Part shown: positions 8,143 through 13,874 of the stretch, piece after piece
How the letters are laid out: each line of letters starts with the position of its first letter
Position numbering within the stretch: position 1 is the first letter of the stretch
Source of the DNA: JAKFVA01 sp046155225
GTDB lineage: Bacteria > Pseudomonadota > Gammaproteobacteria > Burkholderiales > Burkholderiaceae_C
Direction: 5' to 3'
NCBI GenBank assembly: GCA_046155225.1
Contig: JBJXED010000146.1
Coordinates: forward strand, 1-13,874
DNA length: 13,874 bases
The notes under the pieces: generated by a model
Seen by the model: the letters and a program-made list of their open reading frames with translations, nothing else
The model's database searches: none
What the model was told of the DNA's origin: nothing
Program-made: the position numbers and the translations under genes

Positions 8143-8624
8143 GGGACTTTCACAGCGTCCTGGCCCGCCAGCACCACGGCGAAAGGCCGCAGGCCGTCGG
8201 TGGCGACGCGCAGGCGCTTGTCAGGCTGGTCAGCCGATTGGAGCAGCACGCTTTGCGGCCCGATCAGTGGCTCAGGGCCCAGCACCAGGGCTTGTGGCGG
8301 CGCCGCGCCGCTGCGCCGGGTGGCGGCACTTTCAAGCGTGGCACGGGTGGTCTCGTGCAGCCAGCGGCTGGGCAAGTCTTGCTGCTGCAAGCCGTCAAAG
8401 CGGAAGCCGCCGGGTGTCGGCCGCCAGAGCGCCGCCACGCCACTGGCGCGCGACTGCGCCCGCCCTGCTTCCAGCAGCGCGGCCAGCCGCTGCCCTTCGC
8501 GCTCGAGTGCTGCTTCCTCGCTACTTCGCAAGGCAAACCCCACCCCCGCTGATGCCAGCGCAATGATGGCGACCACCACCATCAATTCAAGCAGGGTAAA
8601 GCCGCGCTGCAGGGTGTTCAGCAA
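8139..8624 (-). CDS. gspH: Minor pseudopilin GspH with a TTG start
   Basis: Minor pseudopilin joining the tip complex to the GspG shaft. 161 residues from TTG at 8624: leader (M)LNTLQRG cleaved before FTLLELMVVVAI (G8/F9), Glu at mature position 5, then a GspH-type globular domain. The frame upstream contains no ATG or GTG before an in-frame TAA at 8652-8654; the only candidates are TTG 8624, CTG 8621 and CTG 8642. The 87-bp repeat begins within 20 bp of this start, so insertion of the repeat may have removed the original start. A repeat-encoded frame ends at 8618, inside the first codons, so reinitiation is a plausible way to translate gspH. Confidence 0.88.
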   Translation of the reverse strand: MLNTLQRGFTLLELMVVVAIIALASAGVGFALRSSEEAALEREGQRLAALLEAGRAQSRASGVAALWRPTPGGFRFDGLQQQDLPSRWLHETTRATLESAATRRSGAAPPQALVLGPEPLIGPQSVLLQSADQPDKRLRVATDGLRPFAVVLAGQDAVKVP

Positions 8625-8857
8625 AGCGCGGCGCTCACGCAGGGCAGGGAGTTACGCGAAGCGAACGAGCGTGGGGGCGACATGCCGCCGCGCCGGGCCG
8701 CCCCAAGCAAGGCAGCGGCCCCCTCGGGGGGCAGGGAGTTACGCAAAGCGAACGAGCGTGGGGGCGACATGCCGCCGCGCCGGGCCGCCCCAAGCAAGGC
8801 AGCGGCCCCCTCGGGGGGCAGGGAGTTACGCAAAGCGAACGAGCGTGGGGGCCACAT
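8618..8857 (-). CDS. Repeat-encoded 79-residue frame coupling gspG to gspH (uncertain gene)
   Basis: An ATG at 8857-8855 shares its A with the gspG stop (TGATG), and the frame runs through the whole tandem repeat to a TGA at 8618-8620, six bases inside the gspH TTG start. The product would be two 29-residue repeats beginning M(S/W)PPRSFALRNSLPPEG plus a partial third. It has no recognised domain, no membrane segment and no leader. The value may lie in translation itself: ribosomes leaving gspG could cross the repeat and restart at gspH. It may equally be a chance frame in GC-rich repeats, as the plus strand is open here too. I do not claim a functional protein. Confidence 0.3.
   Translation of the reverse strand: MWPPRSFALRNSLPPEGAAALLGAARRGGMSPPRSFALRNSLPPEGAAALLGAARRGGMSPPRSFASRNSLPCVSAALC
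8644..8857 (-). repeat. 87-bp tandem repeat, two full units and one partial
   Basis: Units lie at 8644-8730, 8731-8817 and 8818-8857 (partial, about 40 bp). Units 1 and 2 differ by one base (gcgaagcg versus gcaaagcg near 8658); unit 3 matches unit 2 until its end, where ggggcgac becomes gggggccac. The period is 87 bp, a multiple of three. Each full unit contains hairpin potential: gggccgc (8695-8701) with gcggccc (8715-8721), and ccccc (8719-8723) with ggggg (8726-8730). The unit looks like the short GC-rich repeats that I recall as widely scattered in Comamonadaceae, but here it is tandem and lies inside an operon between the major pseudopilin gene and the minor pseudopilins. Confidence 0.95.
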
Positions 8858-9318
8858 CACTGCCAAGAACCCACATCCGCATTCTTGCCCTCGCCGCCCG
8901 CCACACCGTCGGCACCGAAAGACAGCACGTCAATTTCACTCTTCACGCCGGGGTTGAGGTACTGGTAAGGGCGGCCCCAGGGATCGCTGGGGAGTTTGTC
9001 GAGGTAGGGCTTCCAGTTGGGCGGAATCTGGCCTGTGGTGGGCTTGGCAATCAGCGCCTGCAAGCCCTGCTCGGCACTGGGGTAGCGCTGGTTGTCGAGC
9101 CGGTAGAGTTTGAGGGCCTGCGCCAGGTTGTTGACGTCGGTCTTGGCGGCGGTGGCGCGGGCGTCGTCGGCGCGGTCCAGCACATTGGGCACGATCAGCG
9201 CAGCCAGCACGCCAATGATGACCAGCACCACCATCAGCTCAATCAGGGTAAAGCCCCGGTTTCGGCGTGCGGTCTGACGGGCAGACGGGCGGGCAGGGAA
9301 AGTGGTCTTGGCGGTCAT
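8857..9318 (-). CDS. gspG: Major pseudopilin GspG
   Basis: Major subunit of the type II secretion pseudopilus, processed by the prepilin peptidase (GspO/PilD, not in this window). 153 residues from ATG 9318. Long basic leader of 22 residues cleaved at G22/F23 (RG|FTLIELMVVLVII), Glu at mature position 5, then the GspG hallmarks: NVLDRADDARATAAKTD, ALKLYRLDNQRYPSAEQGL, DPWGRPYQYLNPG and the calcium-binding C-terminal loop FGADGVAGGEGKNADVGSW. A GTG at 9339 would add seven residues; ATG 9318 is preferred, though neither has a good Shine-Dalgarno. It is the first gene of the minus-strand gsp operon. Confidence 0.97.
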   Translation of the reverse strand: MTAKTTFPARPSARQTARRNRGFTLIELMVVLVIIGVLAALIVPNVLDRADDARATAAKTDVNNLAQALKLYRLDNQRYPSAEQGLQALIAKPTTGQIPPNWKPYLDKLPSDPWGRPYQYLNPGVKSEIDVLSFGADGVAGGEGKNADVGSWQ

Positions 9319-9419
9319 GGGCAAAGCCTGAAAGGGCACTCTGGCAGGTTGGAAGGTCAGCGCCTGCAGGCGGGAGTGCGGGCAGGGCTTGGCGGGTTTG
9401 GCTGCATCATAATCGTGCC
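9319..9419. promoter_or_regulatory. Divergent gspG / gspC intergenic region with palindrome
   Basis: 101 bp separate the two divergent genes, so promoters in both directions must lie here or in the gene starts. On the plus strand cataat at 9408-9413 is a fair -10 for gspC, but it lies only 6 bp before the ATG and has no good -35. On the minus strand the overlapping TATGAT (9406-9411) is a candidate -10 for gspG, also without a good -35. A perfect 12-bp palindrome cgcctgcaggcg at 9361-9372 sits in the probable gspG leader and could be an operator or just a hairpin. Confidence 0.35.
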
Positions 9420-9872
9420 ATGTTAATCAACCTGCATCACCAATGGGCAGTGCGTTTGGCCACATTGTTGTTGTGGGCAGCGCCTGCGGCCAGCGCCGTT
9501 TACTGGGCACTGCAGTGGGCCGCCACGCCACCAGCGCCTGCTGCTGCGGCACTGCCGCCGGGCCTGGGCGCAGCATCCGACCCGCAAAGTCTTGCCAGAC
9601 TGCTCGGCGCGGTGGCCGCCGCGCCGCTGGCCGCTGCGCCCAGCGTCAGTCTGGCCAGCCGTTTTGCGCTGGTGGGTGTGCTGGCCGGGCGCTCGGGCGG
9701 CGGCGCCGCGCTGATTGCGGTGGACGGCAAGCCGCCCAAGCCTTACCGCATTGGCGCGGCAGTCGAAGAAGGGCTGGTGGTGCAGTCGCTCAGCCGCGGC
9801 CAGGTGGTGCTGGGCGCGGGCGGCGGTGCCCCAGCGGCGTTGACGCTTGACATGCCGACCCTGAAAAAATAG
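9420..9872 (+). CDS. gspC: Type II secretion protein GspC, short form
   Basis: Inner-membrane linker that contacts the secretin GspD through its homology region. 150 residues: short cytoplasmic N-terminus, one membrane segment (about 12-34), an Ala/Pro-rich linker, then the homology region at about 83-146 (FALVGVLAG, GGAALIAVDGKPPKPYRIGAAV, LVVQSLSRGQVVL). The C-terminal PDZ or coiled-coil domain of classical GspC (about 270 residues) is absent; the protein ends right after the homology region. It is transcribed away from the rest of the cluster. ATG 9420 is chosen because it precedes the membrane segment directly; the longer open frame to 9267 overlaps gspG. Confidence 0.9.
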   Translation: MLINLHHQWAVRLATLLLWAAPAASAVYWALQWAATPPAPAAAALPPGLGAASDPQSLARLLGAVAAAPLAAAPSVSLASRFALVGVLAGRSGGGAALIAVDGKPPKPYRIGAAVEEGLVVQSLSRGQVVLGAGGGAPAALTLDMPTLKK

Positions 9873-9881
9873 CTAAAAAGA

Positions 9882-9911
9882 TAGCGCCGAAGGCAGGTTT
9901 TGTCTTGGCTA
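9882..9911 (+). repeat. Dispersed tagc-N21-ggcta element downstream of gspC
   Basis: tagc at 9882-9885, 21 nt, then ggcta at 9907-9911, in the 77-bp AT-rich gap between the convergent gspC and cobC genes. Aligned without gaps to 10719-10748 it shares tagcgcc, then ggca after three bases, then tggcta, with ggc again two bases further on. No convincing intrinsic terminator is seen for either gene in 9873-9949, so the element may mark transcript ends, but this is inference. Confidence 0.5.
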
Positions 9912-9949
9912 CAGGCCTATTTCATTGATATTTCTGTCAAAAACGGCTT

Positions 9950-10558
9950 TCAAGTGCCTGGCGCAGGCTTTTGCGAGGGTTGCAAAACCAGCCACTGGCC
10001 AAACTCCACCGGGGTCTGCGGCCATTCGCTGGCCTGGCTGATGCGGCGCTGGCCGTTGGCAATCAACTGCACGGCGCGAATCACCCCGGCATGTGTCAGC
10101 CACAGCGCGGGCGCTTGGCCAGCGCTGTCCCAAGCCTGCGCGACGCGCTGCATAAAGGCTGCCACCGATTCGCCGCCGCCTGGCGCATGGTCGGCAAAGT
10201 CGCGCATCCAGGATTGAAATTCGCCCGCGCCGATGTCGTCCCAGCGGCGGCCTTCCCAGGTGCCAAAGTCCATCTCGGCCAGCCGGGGGTCGAGCGTCAG
10301 CGTCAGGTCGGGCCGCAGGCCCAGCAGGGCATGGGCCAGCAAGGTACAGCGCTGCAAGGGAGAGCTGAGCACGGTCAAGCAGGGCGGCAGGGCCTGCGCC
10401 AGGGCCAACGCCGCTTGCTGGGTGGCATCTGGACAAGCGGGCACATCGCTGGCGCCGTAGCACAGCCCCGGCGCGACCAGCGGCTGGGCGTGCCGCGCAA
10501 GCCACAGCGCGTGGCGTCCATGCGCTGCCAAAACGGGCTGGGCCAGCGGGCTGCTCAT
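9950..10558 (-). CDS. cobC: Histidine phosphatase family protein, likely alpha-ribazole phosphatase CobC
   Basis: Probably removes the phosphate from alpha-ribazole 5'-phosphate (or from adenosylcobalamin 5'-phosphate) in cobalamin nucleotide-loop assembly. 202 residues from ATG 10558. The phosphohistidine motif is RHA (22-24) in LARHAQP, instead of the more usual RHG. Other family landmarks are SSPLQRC, EMDFGTWEGRRWDDI (the catalytic acid region) and LTHAGVIRA with the second catalytic His. The start overlaps the cobS stop (ATGA). The family also contains phosphoglycerate mutase-like enzymes of other specificity; the cobS neighbour makes CobC the best call. The frame is open upstream to 10765 but that part lies inside cobS. 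Confidence 0.85.
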   Translation of the reverse strand: MSSPLAQPVLAAHGRHALWLARHAQPLVAPGLCYGASDVPACPDATQQAALALAQALPPCLTVLSSPLQRCTLLAHALLGLRPDLTLTLDPRLAEMDFGTWEGRRWDDIGAGEFQSWMRDFADHAPGGGESVAAFMQRVAQAWDSAGQAPALWLTHAGVIRAVQLIANGQRRISQASEWPQTPVEFGQWLVLQPSQKPAPGT

Positions 10559-11367
10559 GGCCGGTACGCGGCGGCCACGCCCAAGTAAAACGCCAGCTCG
10601 CACAACTGCTGCGCCGCGCCCAGGCAGTCCCCGGTAAAGCCTTGCAGGCGGCGCGCCAGCAGCCGCCACAGCCCCAGCAGGGCGGCCGCACAAGCGCCGC
10701 AGGAGACTATTAAAACTGTAGCGCCACCGGCAATATATAAAATGGCTAGCGGCATAAAACACCATAAAAATGCCGGAAAAAGCCGCCCCGCGGCCATGGC
10801 GTCAGCCAGCGGCTTGCTCTTGGAGCCGCTGCCTGCCAGGTCGCCGACATGCGGCATGAACACCACCAGCACCAGCGGCGCAAAGCGCGACAGCACATGC
10901 CCGGCCCACAGCGCCGCCAGCACCAGCGGCAGGCTGATGCTGCCCAGCAGTGCGAGCACAGTGACTTTGCCCAGCAGCGCCAGCACCAGCGCCAGCGCGC
11001 CAAAGCTGCCGATGCGCGAGTCTTTCATGATCTCCAGCGCACGCAGCCGCTCGCTGCTGCCGCCCAGACCGTCGGCCATGTCGGCCAGGCCGTCTTCATG
11101 AAAGCCGCCCGTCAGCAGCACCGTGGCCGCCGTGCAGACCAGCGCCGCCAGCAGCGGCGACAGCGGGTGCGCGGGCAAGGCCAGCACAGCCGCCGCGTAG
11201 GTGCCCGCTGCCACCGCGCCGACGAGCCAGCCCACGCCGGGGAAATGCGCCGCGCTGGCGCGCAGCAGCGCCGGCGAAAAGCCGACCCACTGCGCCAGCG
11301 CGCCGGTGACTGGAATGCGGGTAAAAAACTGCAGCGCCAGCAGGTAGTGGCGAATGAAATTACGCAC
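10555..11367 (-). CDS. cobS: Adenosylcobinamide-GDP ribazoletransferase CobS
   Basis: Integral inner-membrane enzyme joining adenosylcobinamide-GDP with alpha-ribazole (or its phosphate) to give cobalamin (phosphate). 270 residues, rich in membrane segments. Family motifs: LLALQFFTRIPV at the N-terminus, GGFHEDGLADMADG (87-100) with acidic metal-binding residues, and KDSRIGSFG (115-123). The start is GTG at 11367; no ATG occurs in frame before residue 97, and GGCGGCAGCGGG upstream may help initiation. It begins 17 bp after ilvA and overlaps cobC. Codons around residues 207-217 (LAILYIAGGAT) are AT-rich and carry a copy of the tagc-N21-ggcta element within a membrane segment. Confidence 0.95.
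   Translation of the reverse strand: MRNFIRHYLLALQFFTRIPVTGALAQWVGFSPALLRASAAHFPGVGWLVGAVAAGTYAAAVLALPAHPLSPLLAALVCTAATVLLTGGFHEDGLADMADGLGGSSERLRALEIMKDSRIGSFGALALVLALLGKVTVLALLGSISLPLVLAALWAGHVLSRFAPLVLVVFMPHVGDLAGSGSKSKPLADAMAAGRLFPAFLWCFMPLAILYIAGGATVLIVSCGACAAALLGLWRLLARRLQGFTGDCLGAAQQLCELAFYLGVAAAYRP
10719..10748 (+). repeat. Dispersed tagc-N21-ggcta element, copy inside cobS
   Basis: tagc at 10719-10722, 21 nt, ggcta at 10744-10748. The surrounding 10701-10760 is about 42% GC against a much higher value on both sides. It aligns without gaps to 9882-9911. It is read through in frame by cobS on the minus strand and encodes hydrophobic residues of a membrane segment. Confidence 0.5.
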
Positions 11368-11384
11368 CCCGCTGCCGCCGATTT

Positions 11385-12941
<1,557 letters not shown>

Positions 12942-12950
12942 GTGCCAGGC

Positions 12951-12979
12951 ATGATACCGAGCCGAAAAAAAAGCCCCAA
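12951..12979 (-). promoter_or_regulatory. Possible ilvA promoter giving a leaderless transcript
   Basis: On the minus strand TTGGGG (12974-12979), a 17-bp spacer and TATCAT (12951-12956, five of six to the consensus -10) precede ilvA. Transcription would begin within about three bases of the ATG at 12941, which fits the missing Shine-Dalgarno. The -35 lies in the terminator stem and is a poor match, so this is tentative. The alternative is readthrough from the upstream promoter at 13059-13086. Confidence 0.25.
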
Positions 12980-12998
12980 GTCTCACGACTTGGGGCTT
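12965..12998 (-). terminator. Strong intrinsic terminator for minus-strand transcription
   Basis: A perfect 12-bp inverted repeat, aagccccaagtc (12971-12982) and gacttggggctt (12987-12998), with loop tcac. On the minus strand the stem runs into eight T residues (12972-12965). On the plus strand it is followed by aaatcc only, so it works in the minus direction. It ends about 23 nt before the ilvA start on the same strand, so it must end a short upstream transcript or attenuate ilvA. Confidence 0.9.
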
Positions 12999-13052
12999 AA
13001 ATCCACTCATGAGGAGTGGAGGAGACAAACAGTGGCGTGAAAATTACGCCTT
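12965..13052 (-). ncRNA. Candidate small RNA with anti-Shine-Dalgarno stretch, upstream of ilvA
   Basis: Predicted 88-nt RNA from about 13052 to the T tract at 12965. Order, 5' to 3': a hairpin GGCGU-loop-ACGCC (13050-13034); an unpaired pyrimidine-rich stretch ACUGUUUGUCUCCUCC (13033-13018, its end entering the next stem); a second hairpin UCCACU/AGUGGA (13020-13002); and the 12-bp terminator hairpin with U8. CUCCUCC is complementary to GGAGGAG Shine-Dalgarno sites, and the longer stretch pairs with GGAGACAAAC-type initiation regions that I recall as common in Burkholderiales. It resembles in design the anti-Shine-Dalgarno RNAs of Burkholderia (I recall one named NcS27), but identity is unchecked. 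It may instead be an ilvA leader. Confidence 0.6.
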
Positions 13053-13058
13053 GAAATT

Positions 13059-13086
13059 AGTATAGCGATGGATTGCTGCAACGCAA
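13059..13086 (-). promoter_or_regulatory. Sigma-70 type promoter for the small RNA / ilvA leader
   Basis: On the minus strand TTGCGT (13081-13086), a 16-bp spacer and TATACT (13059-13064; five of six to the consensus -10). The predicted start, an A near 13052, falls just before the first hairpin of the candidate RNA. The -35 match is only three of six. The region is AT-richer than its surroundings. Confidence 0.5.
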
Positions 13087-13151
13087 CACAAGCCGCATGA
13101 AATGGCCTTTTTATTGGGCATTCGTTCACACACCTACGAGGAAATTTTGCT

Positions 13152-13601
13152 ATGGAATGCACCGTCAGTTGGACAGGAGCGACAGGCGCGCGCTCAGGCA
13201 TGGGTTTTTTGGCCGAAACGGGCAGCGGCCACACGCTGATGATGGACGGCGCGCCCGATGCGGCCAAGCCCGAGCAGGGCGGCCAAAACCTGGCACCGCG
13301 CCCGATGGAAACCGTGCTGGCGGGCACCGGCGCTTGCACCGCCTATGACGTGGTGCTGATATTGAAACGTGGCCGTCACAACGTGAAGGGCTGCAGCGTC
13401 AAGCTCACGTCGGAACGTGCCGAGACCGACCCCAAAGTGTTCACGCGCATCCACATGCATTTCACCGTTGTTGGCGTGGACTTGCCGCTGGCGGCCGTTG
13501 AGCGCGCGGTGGCGCTGAGTCATGAAAAGTACTGTTCAGCCAGCATCATGCTGGGCAAGACGGCTGAAATTACGACCGGTGTTTCGGTGATTCAAGTTTG
13601 A
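13152..13601 (+). CDS. OsmC/Ohr family protein, YhfA type
   Basis: Small cytoplasmic protein of the OsmC family, close in layout to E. coli YhfA, whose substrate is unknown; OsmC and Ohr relatives reduce organic peroxides with two cysteines. 149 residues. The two conserved Cys are C62 (GTGACTAYDVV) and C128 (SHEKYCSASIML); the first lies at the start of the long central helix, and E53 in PMETVL precedes it. KLTSERAETDPKVFTRIHMHF matches the YhfA core. A ribosome site gagg (13138-13141) lies 10 bp before the ATG. It is divergent from the candidate small RNA and ilvA; I found no convincing promoter in 13087-13130. Confidence 0.9.
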   Translation: MECTVSWTGATGARSGMGFLAETGSGHTLMMDGAPDAAKPEQGGQNLAPRPMETVLAGTGACTAYDVVLILKRGRHNVKGCSVKLTSERAETDPKVFTRIHMHFTVVGVDLPLAAVERAVALSHEKYCSASIMLGKTAEITTGVSVIQV

Positions 13602-13613
13602 CTGTGCCGTTGC

Positions 13614-13634
13614 CCAGCCACAGCTGGCGTTTTC
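13614..13634 (+). terminator. Weak hairpin between osmC-family gene and coq7
   Basis: ccagc (13614-13618), loop caca, gctgg (13623-13627), followed by cgttttc. The stem is only 5 bp and the T run short, so termination is doubtful. It is the only hairpin I see in the 81 bp between these convergent genes. Confidence 0.25.
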
Positions 13635-13682
13635 ATGTTCAGTCGGGATTCAGCGCAGGGTGATGCCGAGTCAGCGGAGTTT

Positions 13683-13874
13683 TCAAATGTAGTGCGCCGT
13701 GGTCGTCATCACTTTGGCGGCTGCGGCCATCATGCTTTTGACAGGAGCGGGCAGCGGGGCGGCCCCGGCATGCAGCGCCTGGGCGGCATGCAGCGCCTCG
13801 TCGGCGCGCATTTGCGTCACCACCGCACGTGAAATCAAATCGGCCGCTGGCAATTGCGCCAGATGGTTCGCCAA
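13683..13874 (-). CDS. coq7: Ubiquinone biosynthesis hydroxylase Coq7, C-terminal part
   Basis: Diiron monooxygenase adding the last hydroxyl group in ubiquinone synthesis (demethoxyubiquinone hydroxylase). Only the last 63 residues lie in the window; the N-terminal part is off the right edge. The fragment has QMRADEALHAAQA, whose E-x-x-H (fragment residues 26 and 29) is the last pair of diiron ligands, followed by the typical C-terminus LPAPVKSMMAAAAKVMTTTAHYI. It ends convergent with the osmC-family gene. The first codon visible is not the real start. Confidence 0.85.
   Translation of the reverse strand: MANHLAQLPAADLISRAVVTQMRADEALHAAQALHAGAAPLPAPVKSMMAAAAKVMTTTAHYI

Noticed and set aside
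8644..8857. Tandem repeat as a CRISPR array
   Set aside because: Units are directly adjacent and nearly identical over all 87 bp, with no variable spacers and no cas gene nearby.
7741..9426. A 561-codon plus-strand frame opposite gspI, gspH and gspG
   Set aside because: Long antisense frames arise here because the real genes use GC-rich codons. The repeated peptide in it (SYAKRTSVGAT) is only the other strand of the 87-bp repeat.
12965..12998. The strong hairpin as a shared bidirectional terminator or as the terminator of a plus-strand gene
   Set aside because: Only the minus strand has a T tract after the stem, and no plus-strand gene ends just before it.
13602..13682. A small gene or RNA between the osmC-family gene and coq7
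   Set aside because: 81 bp with one weak hairpin, no convincing promoter and no plausible frame.

Overview
The window is GC-rich, gene-dense chromosomal DNA from a betaproteobacterium. Gene order, protein style and the short dispersed repeats point to Burkholderiales, most likely Comamonadaceae (Polaromonas, Rhodoferax or Acidovorax-like). This placement comes from recognition of the families, not from a search.

Positions 1-9872 hold a type II secretion (general secretory pathway) locus. On the minus strand, read right to left, it runs gspG, gspH, gspI, gspJ, gspK, gspL, gspM, gspN, gspD, gspE; gspE leaves the left edge and gspF probably follows. Most junctions are ATGA overlaps or gaps of 2-40 bp, so this looks like one operon. 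A short gspC lies divergently on the plus strand, 101 bp from gspG. Together the genes encode the outer-membrane secretin (D), the inner-membrane platform (C, L, M, N), the ATPase (E), the major pseudopilin (G) and the minor pseudopilins (H, I, J, K). The one loose junction is gspG-gspH, where an 87-bp tandem repeat fills about 230 bp. The repeat stays in frame, encodes a 79-residue reading frame coupled to both neighbours, and leaves gspH without an ATG or GTG start. A piece of the same repeat also forms the start of gspJ.

Positions 9950-12941 (minus strand) hold ilvA, cobS and cobC: biosynthetic threonine deaminase followed by two enzymes of the late steps of cobalamin nucleotide-loop assembly. 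Immediately upstream of ilvA, at 12965-13052, lies a compact candidate small RNA. It has its own promoter, three hairpins, a pyrimidine-rich anti-Shine-Dalgarno stretch and a strong intrinsic terminator ending about 23 nt before the ilvA start. This is the most interesting element in the window. It could be a free-standing regulatory RNA, an ilvA leader attenuator, or both.

Positions 13152-13601 (plus) encode a YhfA-type OsmC-family protein. At the right edge is the C-terminal end of coq7 (ubiquinone biosynthesis, minus strand). Three short AT-rich islands share a tagc-N21-ggcta architecture and look like one dispersed element; two of them lie inside coding sequence (gspL and cobS). No tRNA, rRNA, CRISPR array, transposase or integrase is visible, and no gene-free stretch exceeds 300 bp.
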